A DNA stretch of 64,000 bases from Parvularcula sp. IMCC14364 (lineage in GTDB: Bacteria > Pseudomonadota > Alphaproteobacteria > Caulobacterales > Parvularculaceae). The stretch's first letter is position 1; the number at the start of each line of letters is the position of its first letter. This document shows positions 19,836 to 27,685 of this stretch, one piece after another. Below the pieces are notes generated by a model that had not been told where the DNA came from, ran no database searches, and worked only from the letters and a program-made list of their open reading frames with translations. The stretch is taken from NCBI RefSeq assembly GCF_030758415.1, contig NZ_CP132334.1, forward strand, positions 620,001 through 684,000, in the 5' to 3' direction. The position numbers were made by a program, and so were the translations under genes.

Positions 19836-19850
19836 TGACAGCGCGTGTCA
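19836..19850. promoter_or_regulatory. Inverted repeat upstream of the TonB receptor
   Basis: TGACA (19836-19840), five bases, TGTCA (19846-19850) is a perfect dyad 93 bases before the receptor start, with a further TGTCA at 19858-19862. It could be an operator; the protein that binds it is unknown. Confidence 0.3.
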
Positions 19851-19933
19851 AATTACTGTCACATCACTGCAACACTTCGGGCTGCGTCGCATGTTTGTGT
19901 CGCAGGCTTAAAAAAGGGGAATAAATTCAATGC

Positions 19934-20179
19934 TTAAGAGTGTTGAAAACTCTTCTCAGCAGTTTTTTTCGCGGCAGTTCTGTGTGTCACCATGTCATGA
20001 TGCAGTTCAGAGATCATCTTACTGCCTGTGTTTTTGAACAGGCAGGGAATCAGCCCGTGAATGACGCAGGCAAAACCGGCAAATATCATGGAAAAACCGA
20101 AGCGGGATGCATTACCAAGATGCTCTGTGTAGCTTTCGTTAACCGTCTTGGGGTGCTCCAGAAAGACCTTCTTGATCAT
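19934..20179 (-). CDS. DUF6356-like small protein
   Basis: An 81-residue product from ATG 20179 (GGAG nine bases upstream; an ATG at 20194 is also possible). It opens with MIKKVFLEHPKTVNESYTEH and has one hydrophobic stretch (about 31-49, FGFSMIFAGFACVIHGLIP) followed by LFKNTGSKMISELHHDM, the arrangement I recall for DUF6356 proteins, which are of unknown function. The last 15 residues are Lys/Ala-rich. It is divergent from the Lrp-type regulator at 20308. Confidence 0.75.
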   Translation of the reverse strand: MIKKVFLEHPKTVNESYTEHLGNASRFGFSMIFAGFACVIHGLIPCLFKNTGSKMISELHHDMVTHRTAAKKTAEKSFQHS

Positions 20180-20220
20180 GCCCTGTGTCTCCATGTTCGA
20201 TAATGAAATCTCCCTTACAT

Positions 20221-20235
20221 ATTAGATAATCTAAT
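20221..20235. promoter_or_regulatory. Perfect palindrome between DUF6356 and lrp-like genes
   Basis: ATTAGATAATCTAAT is a perfect 15-base palindrome centred on 20228. It lies in the divergent promoter region and has the AT-rich dyad character of Lrp/AsnC sites. Confidence 0.45.
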
Positions 20236-20247
20236 GCGTGAATGTTT

Positions 20248-20294
20248 CACGATAATGGGTCTGGAAATAGTATTTCCTGTGAAAAATTATCGTG
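20248..20294. promoter_or_regulatory. Nested dyad directly upstream of the Lrp-type regulator
   Basis: Outer arms CACGATAAT (20248-20256) and ATTATCGTG (20286-20294) are perfect inverted repeats; inside them, GGAAAT-AGT-ATTTCC (20263-20277) is a second perfect dyad with nearly the same centre. The centre lies about 42 bases from the palindrome at 20221, close to four helical turns. The likeliest reading is an autoregulatory operator. Confidence 0.5.
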
Positions 20295-20307
20295 CTAATC
20301 ATATAGT

Positions 20308-20766
20308 ATGGAAAAATTTGATGAATTGGATCGAAAAATCCTTCAATCGTTGCAGGTTGATTCTGCTGTTGGGGTTGTGGAGCTGGGGGACAGGGTTGGC
20401 CTTTCCCATAATGCCTGCTGGCGCCGAATCAGGCGGTTGCAGCAAGCTGGCATCATCGTGTCTCAGGTCTCTCTGGTTGACAGAAAGGCTGTCGGCTTGC
20501 CAGTCACAGCCTTTGTTTTCGTGCGGACCAGCCAGCATGACGATAAATGGCTGGAAACCTTCTCGACCGGGATCAGCGAGATACCCGAAGTCGTGGAATT
20601 TCATCGGCTAAGCGGTGAACTTGATTATGTTTTGAAGATGCATGTCCGGGATATTGAAGATTATGACCGCGTCTATAAAAAACTGATCCGTATAGCGCCG
20701 CTGGGCGATGTCAGTTCCAGTTTTTCCATGGAAGAAATAAAATACACCACGGCCCTGCCGGTTTGA
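20308..20766 (+). CDS. Lrp/AsnC family transcriptional regulator
   Basis: The 152 residues consist of an N-terminal winged helix-turn-helix (about 4-60, FDELDRKILQSLQVDSAVGVVELGDRVGLSHNACWRRIRRL) and the C-terminal RAM domain (about 68-145) that binds amino acids and forms octamers. The effector is not predictable. It is preceded by an array of palindromes and is divergent from the DUF6356-like gene, which is a natural target. Confidence 0.93.
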   Translation: MEKFDELDRKILQSLQVDSAVGVVELGDRVGLSHNACWRRIRRLQQAGIIVSQVSLVDRKAVGLPVTAFVFVRTSQHDDKWLETFSTGISEIPEVVEFHRLSGELDYVLKMHVRDIEDYDRVYKKLIRIAPLGDVSSSFSMEEIKYTTALPV

Positions 20767-20776
20767 GCACGTGTGC

Positions 20777-20824
20777 TTGCCCCTGCCAGGGGAGGTCCAA
20801 AAGGGTGGCAACTGGCAGGGGCAA
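20777..20824. terminator. Hairpin between convergent genes
   Basis: TTGCCCCTGCCAG (20777-20789) and CTGGCAGGGGCAA (20812-20824) form a perfect 13-pair stem with a 22-base loop between the regulator and the convergent Arg-rich gene. No T run follows on either strand, so it may act as a weak bidirectional terminator or RNA-stability element. Confidence 0.5.
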
Positions 20825-20836
20825 TGTTGGGCGTTG

Positions 20837-21241
20837 TCAGAGTTTGATCACGACAACGCGCCTGTTTTGATTTCCATACCGATAATAACTGCGTGATTTT
20901 GATTTATAATACACCCGGACGCTGGCCGGGCGGGCAGGGTGAACGCAGTTGCGCCAGGCAGGCCCTTGCCAGACCCAGGCGGAGGCCGGGCATCTGGTCA
21001 CCATTTCATCGCGGCGGCTTTCCCGGCGATCCAGCCTGTCCTTGATAACGTCACGGCGATTCCTGTCAAACGCTTCATCCCGGCGTGATTCTCGCCTGTC
21101 CCGCCTGTCTTCGACAAGGTCGGGGCATCGCGCCGCGTCAAGGACCCATTGGCCCTGCGCGCGACTTGCTGCGCTTGCTGGTGTTGTGCAGGCAGCCAGT
21201 GTTGCGGTAATCATGGCTATACTGAGAAATGTAAACTTCAT
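20837..21241 (-). CDS. Secreted Arg/Asp-rich protein of unknown function
   Basis: I do not recognise this 134-residue protein. It has a clear signal peptide (MKFTFLSIAMITATLAAC..ASA, cleavage about 24; the Cys could also make it a lipoprotein). Residues about 42-80 are built from a charged repeat, DRRESRRDE occurring twice with a degenerate copy between, predicted as one long helix. Two Cys pairs flank the repeat (about 39, 80 and 93). The C-terminal 35 residues are basic and Tyr-rich, ending RRVVVIKL. Confidence 0.65.
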   Translation of the reverse strand: MKFTFLSIAMITATLAACTTPASAASRAQGQWVLDAARCPDLVEDRRDRRESRRDEAFDRNRRDVIKDRLDRRESRRDEMVTRCPASAWVWQGPAWRNCVHPARPASVRVYYKSKSRSYYRYGNQNRRVVVIKL

Positions 21242-21335
21242 TGTTCAATCCTTTCTATCAAAAGCTGACCCCCAGCTCTGAACCGAACAGGCAATTGCAT
21301 TTCCCGTCGATCTGTTCTTAAAACGTGTCAGTGTG

Positions 21336-21367
21336 TGCAGACCTGTCGCGCGGTCTGCATTTTTTTT
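21336..21367 (+). terminator. Intrinsic terminator in the MFS gene leader
   Basis: TGCAGACC/GGTCTGCA (eight perfect pairs, eight-base loop) followed by eight T is a textbook plus-strand terminator. No plus-strand gene ends here: the preceding gene is on the minus strand and points away. It stands 22 bases before the MFS start codon, so it must act on a leader transcript. Confidence 0.75.
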
Positions 21368-21388
21368 CCGGCAAGAGAGCTTTTAGAT

Positions 21389-22681
21389 ATGCGGCAAGCC
21401 ATTATCTCTGTGTTCGCCCTTCTGGTGGCGGCGGCTATTCTGCTTGGCGCAAATGGCTTGCAGTCAACGCTTCTGTCCGTGCGGGCCTATGTCGAGGGCT
21501 TCCCCCTCTGGGCAATTGGCTTGATGATGTCGGCTTATTTCGGTGGCTTCGCATTGGGCTGCAGATATGCCCCGCAGTTCATCCGTCGATCAGGTCACGT
21601 ACGGGCTTTTACGGCTTTTGCGTCTGTCGCGTCTGCTGCGACACTCATGCATGTCCTGTTTGTCGAGCCGATATTCTGGCTCGTCATGCGGTTCATTGCG
21701 GGGTTCTGTTTCGCGGCCCTTCACATGATTATTGAGAGTTGGCTGAACGAGAAGGCGACTAATGAAAATCGCGGGCAGGTTCTTTCCGTGTACCGTATTG
21801 CTGATTTCAGCGCGGTCACGGCCGGGCAGTTCATGTTGAACATTGCGGACCCAGCCGGATTTGTTCTCTTCGCGGTGGTATCGATTCTCATCTCGCTCTC
21901 GCTGGTGCCGGTTGCGCTCACGGCGGCCAGCCAGCCAATGCCGATAAAATCTGCGCGGCTTGATCTGCCGAAGCTGTTTCGGGTTTCGCCACTGGCAGCG
22001 GTGGGAATTTTCTGTGTGGGCCTTTCCGGAAGTTCATTCTGGTCTTTGGCACCGGTATTTGTGCAGGATATCGGCTATGATATTTCAGCCGTCGCGCCGG
22101 TTATGAGCGCCATGATTTTCGGGGGAGCGATCGCGCAATGGCCGATAGGCTGGATCTCTGACAAGTTTGACCGACGAATTGTTATCATTGTGGTGGCAAT
22201 GCTTGCGGCTCTTTCTGCCCTGTTTGTGTCGATCAGCAGCAGCATGACCCTTGGTCTTCTGGTGCTGGCGGGTGGCTGTTTCGGGTTTTTTCACATGCCG
22301 CTATTTGGTCTTGGTATTGCCCACGCGAATGATTTTGCCGAAGCGGAGGAATTTGTGAGCGTCAATGGCGGGTTGCTGATGCTGTATGGCGTCGGGGCGG
22401 TCATTGGGCCGAATATCGGCTCGCAGGTGATGACATTCCTCGGTCCTGCAGCGCTATTTTATTTTAGTTTCTCCGTGTACCTTATTGTTATTGTCTTTGG
22501 CATCTACCGGATGACGCAGCGGGCAGGGGCGAGCGCCGAACAGAAAGAAGACTATGTGGCTGTGCCACGCACGTCCCCCGGCGTATTCGAGATGGACCCG
22601 CGTGCGACTGAAGAAACGGATGATGAGGGAGCGTCCAGTCAGGCTGGCCCCCCTCAGGATAGCGGCGACAAAAAAGCCTGA
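21389..22681 (+). CDS. Major facilitator superfamily transporter (YcaD-like)
   Basis: From ATG 21389 (AGAGAG about nine bases upstream) the product is 430 residues with 12 predicted membrane helices and a hydrophilic tail (about 385-430) rich in Asp/Glu/Gly. Motif-A-like sequence appears in the central loop (GWISDKFDRR, about 255-264) and the N-half carries RFIAGFCFAALHMIIESWLNE, the segment typical of the YcaD/UMF-type branch. Substrate is unknown. The leader has an intrinsic terminator. Confidence 0.88.
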   Translation: MRQAIISVFALLVAAAILLGANGLQSTLLSVRAYVEGFPLWAIGLMMSAYFGGFALGCRYAPQFIRRSGHVRAFTAFASVASAATLMHVLFVEPIFWLVMRFIAGFCFAALHMIIESWLNEKATNENRGQVLSVYRIADFSAVTAGQFMLNIADPAGFVLFAVVSILISLSLVPVALTAASQPMPIKSARLDLPKLFRVSPLAAVGIFCVGLSGSSFWSLAPVFVQDIGYDISAVAPVMSAMIFGGAIAQWPIGWISDKFDRRIVIIVVAMLAALSALFVSISSSMTLGLLVLAGGCFGFFHMPLFGLGIAHANDFAEAEEFVSVNGGLLMLYGVGAVIGPNIGSQVMTFLGPAALFYFSFSVYLIVIVFGIYRMTQRAGASAEQKEDYVAVPRTSPGVFEMDPRATEETDDEGASSQAGPPQDSGDKKA

Positions 22682-22709
22682 CCTGACTAAGCGCAATCCA
22701 GCAATGAAA

Positions 22710-24131
22710 TTACTTGCCGATCTGCTTGTTCACCATATTCTTGAAGAAGTTCGTATAAGGTGGTGTCAGCAGTTTTGGGGGCAGCCATTTGGGCATCACC
22801 AGCACACTGCGCTCATGGGAAAATTCACGGAAGCCGCGCTCGCCATGATAGGCACCATAGCCGGACTTGCCGACCCCGCCAAAAGGGATGTCATCGACAG
22901 AAACATGCATCAGCGTACCGTTGATGCAGGCACCGCCGGATGTCGTCCTGTCCAGCACGGCTTCTGCTGCCTTCTCGTCTCTTGAATAGGCATAAAGTGC
23001 CAGCGGATGATCGCGCGCGGTCACATGGGCGATAGCTTCATCCGTTGAGCCGACCTCGATGATCGGCAGGACCGGGCCGAAAATTTCTTCCTGCATGACC
23101 TTTGAGTCCGCTGACGGATTGAGGATGACAGTCGGCGGCACTTTTCTGCCTGCGGACATTTTTTGCCCGTCGGCTTCTGCTTGCCGCACCTGCGCACCGC
23201 TTTTCGCTGCTTCGTCGATCATGTCTGTCATACGCACATAATGCCGGTCAGAGACGATGGCGGAATAATCCTCATTCCCGGCAATATCCGGATAGAAATT
23301 GCCCACCGCTTCAAGGATTGCACTGGCATAGGCGTCGCCTTTACCCTGTGGGACCAGCAGATAGTCCGGCGCGACGCAGGTTTGCCCGGCATTATAGAAC
23401 TTGCCCATGGCGATGGTCTGCGCGGATTTCTCGATATCCGCATCATCCAGCAGAATGGTGGGAGATTTGCCGCCCAGCTCCAGCGTCACCGGCGTCAGGT
23501 TCTTGGCAGCGGCCATGGCGACCAGTCTGCCAACCTGCGTGGAGCCAGTATAGAACAGATGGTCGAATGGCAGGCTGGAAAATGCTTCGCCCACTTCCGT
23601 CCCGCCGGTCAGCACGGCAACCTGCGTCTCCTCAAACTCCTTGGCGAACATTTCTTTCATGAAATCTGCCGTGTAGGGGGTAATTTCTGAAGGCTTCAGC
23701 ATGACTGAGTTGCCAGCAGCCAGCGCTGTTGTTAGGGGGATCGCTGCGAGCTGGAACGGATAGTTCCACGGCGCGATAACGCCGACAACGCCCTTTGGTT
23801 CATAGCGCACATAGGTTTTGCCGGGGATCGAGGAATGGTTCCAGACACGCCGCTTGCGGCCCCAGTCGTCAAGGTTCTTGCGGATGCTGCGGGCGTTGAT
23901 GACCGACATGGCGACTTCGGCGCTCAGCGTTTCCATAGGCGAGCGGCTGCCAAAGTCTTTCGCTATGGCTGCAACCAGCTCATCCTTGTGGCCGGCAAAC
24001 AGCGTCTCAAGGCGCTTGAGCATGGCCTTGCGCTCTTTCAGTGACGGCACGGTGGCAAAGGAGAAAGCCTGTTTCTGCCGGTCAAAAACCGTCTGGAGAT
24101 GGTCGAGTGACGTTGCGATTGATCCGTCCAT
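22710..24131 (-). CDS. Aldehyde dehydrogenase, coniferyl-aldehyde dehydrogenase type
   Basis: NAD(P)-dependent oxidation of an aldehyde to the acid. The start at 24131 is set by AGGAGG nine bases upstream (an ATG at 24170 has none) and gives 473 residues, normal for the family. The Rossmann segment GVIAPWNYPFQLA, the general-base region TLELGGKSPTILL and catalytic Cys in YNAGQTCVAPDY are all present. The AGQTCVAPDY variant is the one seen in CalB-like coniferyl aldehyde dehydrogenases, but substrate specificity is an inference. Converges with the MFS gene. Confidence 0.88.
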   Translation of the reverse strand: MDGSIATSLDHLQTVFDRQKQAFSFATVPSLKERKAMLKRLETLFAGHKDELVAAIAKDFGSRSPMETLSAEVAMSVINARSIRKNLDDWGRKRRVWNHSSIPGKTYVRYEPKGVVGVIAPWNYPFQLAAIPLTTALAAGNSVMLKPSEITPYTADFMKEMFAKEFEETQVAVLTGGTEVGEAFSSLPFDHLFYTGSTQVGRLVAMAAAKNLTPVTLELGGKSPTILLDDADIEKSAQTIAMGKFYNAGQTCVAPDYLLVPQGKGDAYASAILEAVGNFYPDIAGNEDYSAIVSDRHYVRMTDMIDEAAKSGAQVRQAEADGQKMSAGRKVPPTVILNPSADSKVMQEEIFGPVLPIIEVGSTDEAIAHVTARDHPLALYAYSRDEKAAEAVLDRTTSGGACINGTLMHVSVDDIPFGGVGKSGYGAYHGERGFREFSHERSVLVMPKWLPPKLLTPPYTNFFKNMVNKQIGK

Positions 24132-24463
24132 ACCTGCAATCCTCCTGCATGATGTATTTTTTATAGACAAGTCCTACACCATCCCGGGGCACAGGCGCAA
24201 ATCACCGCCACGGGCAGAGAACCGTGTTCCCGCGACCCAAAAGACCCGGATGATGGGCAAGACAAGACCCTGGCAGCCCCGGTCACTTTCGTTTTGTCAC
24301 CTTCGTTTTGTCACCATCGTCCGGCAGGCGGCCATCAACCTACCGGATTGGTAGCCGATCTGCTTCACCCTCTTATGAGCAGGTCTGCATCGGATAATAG
24401 GTCATGCCACAAGGGGGCACATAAGTTTTTTCGGTAATGAAGTGAGTGTCGATCGGAACAGGT
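24132..24463. other. Intergenic region between island and aldehyde dehydrogenase gene
   Basis: This 332-base stretch holds the dehydrogenase promoter and the 3' flank of the accessory island. The only structure seen is a perfect tandem duplication of a 14-base unit, TTCGTTTTGTCACC (24288-24301 and 24302-24315). No small gene is convincing. Confidence 0.4.
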
Positions 24464-24624
24464 TTATTGGAAATCGGCGCGATAGTTCACCGGGTTCAAA
24501 GCAACCGCTTCTGCTAACGGAGGTGTGAGTTCGAATGCTTTCGGACCGGATGAAAAATCATATAATCGTAATAGTTTGAATCGTGTGGTTTCTTCTTCTG
24601 AGAAACATCTTTCGTTTTCGCTCA
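24464..24624 (-). pseudogene. 3' remnant of the IS-split DUF3883 gene (last 54 codons)
   Basis: Reading the minus strand from the target duplication at 24622-24624 gives an uninterrupted frame to a TAA at 24464-24466. Joined to the part at 25555-26233 across one copy of the TCA/TGA duplication, the frame continues exactly: FYL then SENERCFSEEETTRFKLL, RLYDFSSGPKAFELTPPL and a short tail ending ADFQ. This is the expected C-terminal end of the DUF3883 fold, so the segment is the displaced end of that gene and not an independent gene. Confidence 0.85.
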
Positions 24625-25557
24625 GAGTCTGAATCAAAAGTCTTTCATATGAAACATGCTCTTGCCAGTCGTCTTGTTGCGATACGGATGTGAGCCATGA
24701 ATAGCCATGCGATAGCTGAGGTCCAGCATCGTTCCCAATCCTTGGCGAGACGGCGTGATCGCCCTAACCATGCGAATGTGCGTTCTACGACCCATCGCCG
24801 GGGCAGGACTTTAAAGCCTTTCATTTTATCGGATCGCTTGATGATTTCCATCCGGAATGGACCGACTTTTTTAAGTTTGCGCTTTAGCTTATCTCCCGTA
24901 TAGCCACCATCGGCAAAGATATGGCGAAGCCATGGAAATTTGTCTCGCGCTTCCATCAACACCGCTGGTGCGCCGTCGCGATCCTGTACATCCGCGGCAT
25001 GCACAAGTGCTGTCACCAGAAAGCCTTCCGTATCCGTCAGAATATGCCGCTTGCGGCCTTTTATATTTTTGCCCGCGTCAAAGCCAGTAATACCGCCACT
25101 TTCTGTGGTTTTAACCGACTGGCTATCGATCACACCTGCGCTGGGGTGTGGGCTTCTGCCGTGTGCTTCGCGGCATTCAAACAGCAGGCGGTGATTGATC
25201 TTTTCCAGCAATCTGTCATCACGCCACCAATAAAAATATTTCTGAACCGTCGAAAAAGGCGGGAAATCCCTTGGTAACATGCGCCATTGGCAGCCAGTAG
25301 ACGCGATATACAACAAGGCGTTCATGATCTCCCGCATCGGCCACTTGCGAGGACGCCCCATCCGATTTGGAAGAGGTATTTCAGGTTCAATCAAAGCCCA
25401 TTCGTCGTCCGTCAGATCACTTGCATAGCGCAGGAAACTGCGGTCATAATATGTGCGGGTGGTTTCATTCCAACTCATCTGATCCTCCGTGTCTTAAGCA
25501 AACAAAGAGAATCATAAGTCGTTGAAATCACCCAGATACTTTTGGATCAGGCTCTCA
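24622..25557. mobile_element. IS5-family insertion sequence, IS1031-like (930 bp, intact) with TCA target duplication
   Basis: The element spans 24625-25554. Its ends are imperfect inverted repeats: left GAGTCTGAATCAAAAGTCT and right (complement) GAGCCTGATCCAAAAGTAT. A 3-base duplication TCA flanks it (24622-24624 and 25555-25557), as expected for the TNA-targeting IS1031 group. One uninterrupted transposase gene fills it, so it may still be mobile. It is inserted in codon 226 of the DUF3883 gene. Confidence 0.9.
24645..25478 (-). CDS. IS5-family transposase (single frame)
   Basis: The 277-residue DDE transposase has the N-terminal DUF4096-type domain (about 18-95, LTDDEWALIEPEIP and GCQWRMLPRDFPPFSTVQKYF) and the catalytic domain with Asp in VIDSQSVKTTES, Asp in FADGGYTGDK and Glu in WVVERTFAWLGRSRRL. 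It is not frameshifted or truncated. It reads the same way as the gene it interrupts. Confidence 0.95.
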   Translation of the reverse strand: MSWNETTRTYYDRSFLRYASDLTDDEWALIEPEIPLPNRMGRPRKWPMREIMNALLYIASTGCQWRMLPRDFPPFSTVQKYFYWWRDDRLLEKINHRLLFECREAHGRSPHPSAGVIDSQSVKTTESGGITGFDAGKNIKGRKRHILTDTEGFLVTALVHAADVQDRDGAPAVLMEARDKFPWLRHIFADGGYTGDKLKRKLKKVGPFRMEIIKRSDKMKGFKVLPRRWVVERTFAWLGRSRRLAKDWERCWTSAIAWLFMAHIRIATRRLARACFI

Positions 25558-26233
25558 GATAAAACGGTGTTAGTTTGTGGCCATTTGTTGTCTTCACTTC
25601 AATCAGTCTATCGTCGCCTTGGGGTGTGAATGAACGAATATCGTAACCTGCACCATCACCATCCTCTTGGGAAACCCACCTTACACGGTTAGCTAAATCG
25701 GAACGGCCATTATCATTCAGTGACCGGCGCTCCATAAGCAAAGCATATTGCTCACCTAATAGCCCCAGTTTACGATTTCGAGCATCTCTCTTTGCAGGGT
25801 CAAATTTCCTGACGAGTCGTATAATGCTTTCGTCATCGTTGCGCTCTCGAGGAACGAATTGAGGGGGGCTCTCAATATAAATTTGAGGCACTTCAGATAA
25901 TCCAGAATCTGGTTCACGCGTGATTTCAAATATATTCTTGTGCGCGGTGAGGTATCTTTCGATTGCGTCAATTAAAGACGTTTGAAAGTTGTGGCGAGGG
26001 CGATACCCCTTGATCCACTGCATGCCTAGTTTAAAAAGAACTGCGCTAATGTTCTGATGTTTGAACTCGATAGCGCCATCAGATTTTTGAATTAGTAATT
26101 TCAAATTTCGTCTGTATGCAGATTTATTAAAACTCACTCCCGTTAATTCTAACTCTCGCATGTTAAAATAATCAGCAACGATTAGATCGTTTTGCTGATC
26201 AGTCCAGACGCGCCCTACATTATCCTCAGCCAT
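25547..26233 (-). pseudogene. DUF3883 domain protein with ScoMcrA-like head, truncated by IS insertion
   Basis: The remaining frame gives 228 residues, the last three from the IS. Residues about 8-95 (VWTDQQNDLIVADYF, AYRRNLKLL, IEFKHQNISAVLFKLGM) match the ScoMcrA-like N-terminal head domain; residues about 150-225 are DUF3883 with GEQYAL, DGDGAGYDIRSF and RLIEVKTTNG, a PD-(D/E)xK-like arrangement (Asp, then E-x-K). Excising the IS restores a 278-residue protein ending at 24464. Family members occur in restriction and defence contexts; any nuclease function here is inference. The gene is clearly richer in A+T than its chromosomal neighbours. Confidence 0.82.
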
Positions 26234-26384
26234 CTTTAATATAGTGTCAGATTTGTATCAGCTTTTGAATACCTCAATGGTACATGTTGGGAGAAAAGAT
26301 TTCTTCTGACATATCTTATTGCTCATAAACACGAGCGTTAGGGTCGAAATGTCGCCCGTGCGTGATGAGTAAGTTGGACAAAGC

Positions 26385-27230
26385 TAGGCTTAGGACTCAT
26401 TGATTGATCCAGAAGATCATCGTAGCTGCGATGCAGATGCTTGAGAAGTATATGTGAGCACAGCGGTCATAGCGGGTGGCGACGCGCCGCCAGTCTTTTA
26501 GCCTTCCGAACATGATCTCGACTTTGTGGCGTTGTTTATAGAGAGTTTCGCAAAACTCCGCTGGATGACGCCGTCCTTTTCGCGGTGGGATGTAGGGCTG
26601 AATGTTTTTAGCGGTGAGAGCACTGCGAAACTCATCGCTATCGTAACCCTTGTCGCCGATCAGGGTTTTCGCGCCCTCCGGCAGCGCCGGATAGATCAGC
26701 TTTGCGCCGATATGATCGCTTGTCTGTCCAGCCGTCAGACACATGATCAGCGGGCGTCCCATGTTATCGACAACGGCGTGAAGTTTTGAGTTCAAGCCGC
26801 CTTTTGTGCGTCCAATGTGCCTGGGAAAAGCCCCTTTTTTAAAAGGCTGGACGCGGTGCGATGGGCTTTCAAATGCGTGGCGTCAATCATCAGCGTTTCG
26901 GAAACGTCCCCTTGCGCAGACAGGTTCGAAAAGATGCGATCAAAAACGCCCAAGCGGCTCCAGCGGATAAAGCGATTGTATAAAGTCTTGTGCGGACCAT
27001 ATTCCTTCGGCGCATCACGCCAGCGCAAACCGTTGCGGATCACGAAGATGATCCCGGACAATACACGCCTGTCGTCAACGCGCGGAACACCATGGGATAA
27101 AGGAAAATACGGCTCAATCCGTGACAACTGCTCTTTCGATAACCAAATCAAATCGCTCATTGCAAAGCCTCCTTTGCAATCTTGAATCACCGTTCGTATC
27201 AGATCACAAGATTAATAGGTCCTGAGCCTA
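26385..27230. mobile_element. IS5-family insertion sequence, IS427-like (842 bp) with TA/CTAG target site
   Basis: The element spans about 26387-27228. Left end GGCTTAGGACTCATTGAT and right end (complement) GGCTCAGGACCTATTAAT are imperfect inverted repeats. Both junctions contain CTAG, so the duplication can be read as TA or CTAG, the usual target of the IS427 group. It sits exactly at the stop codon of the zinc-ribbon gene and recreates a TAG there, leaving that end of the gene unharmed. Confidence 0.88.
26397..27160 (-). CDS. IS5-family transposase made by -1 frameshift (two overlapping frames)
   Basis: Frame A starts at 27160 (AGGAGG seven bases upstream) and carries the N-terminal domain and first catalytic Asp (MIDATHLKAHRTASS). 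Frame B, displaced by -1, runs to 26397 with the second Asp (IGDKGYDSDEF) and the Glu (EIMFGRLKDWRR). The slippery run A-AAA-AAG lies at 26834-26840 within the overlap; a -1 shift there gives the continuous sequence KKGAFPRHIGRTKGGLNSKL, as in complete family members. This is the programmed frameshift typical of IS427-group elements. Confidence 0.88.
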
Positions 27231-27685
27231 GGTGTTACTTTCCCACCTCTTGAAAGATAAGCGTGATATGAGAAGTAATACTTCATCATGCATGTTTTTT
27301 GGTGGTCCAGCTTCACAGAAGTCCATTAGGAGTGTAAGGAAGATAGGTAAAAATTCGAAATCGAATGAATCATTAAAGCCATAATTTTTTGCAATATCCC
27401 ATGCCTTATTGGCGACTGGAGCCGTGAGTAAGGCGTTCTCTCTCGCAGCACAAATACCTGCCTCAGCACTAAGCCATATGTAAAGTCTCTTTCTATTATC
27501 ATAAAATTTTGCATTGGTGAGGTCCATAATAGACATCGATGTGAGGGCAATTTCCTCAGTGACGAGATTTTCACTATGCCATTCAGTTATTTCTATTTCT
27601 TGGCATTTGTGACAGAAGCTACTGTCAAAGATTTCATCCAGTTCAAATTCATTACTGTACTTATTCCACCGAACCCAAGCGTCTA
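27228..27685 (-). pseudogene. Zinc-ribbon protein gene, main part (5' end displaced by an IS)
   Basis: This frame encodes 151 residues of a small protein whose first 16 codons lie beyond an IS (28522-28567). The uninterrupted frame extends upstream into the IS only by chance. The reconstructed 167-residue protein has Cys6-x2-Cys9 and Cys40-x2-Cys43 with WVRWN between them, the layout of small zinc-ribbon proteins, followed by an alpha-helical domain (about 70-165) with no match I recognise. It is A+T-rich and precedes the DUF3883 gene on the same strand by about 150 bases once the second IS is removed, so the two may have been one operon. Confidence 0.75.

Noticed and set aside
26817-27185. 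122-codon plus-strand frame across the IS427-like element
   Set aside because: Antisense to the transposase first frame, with no independent support.
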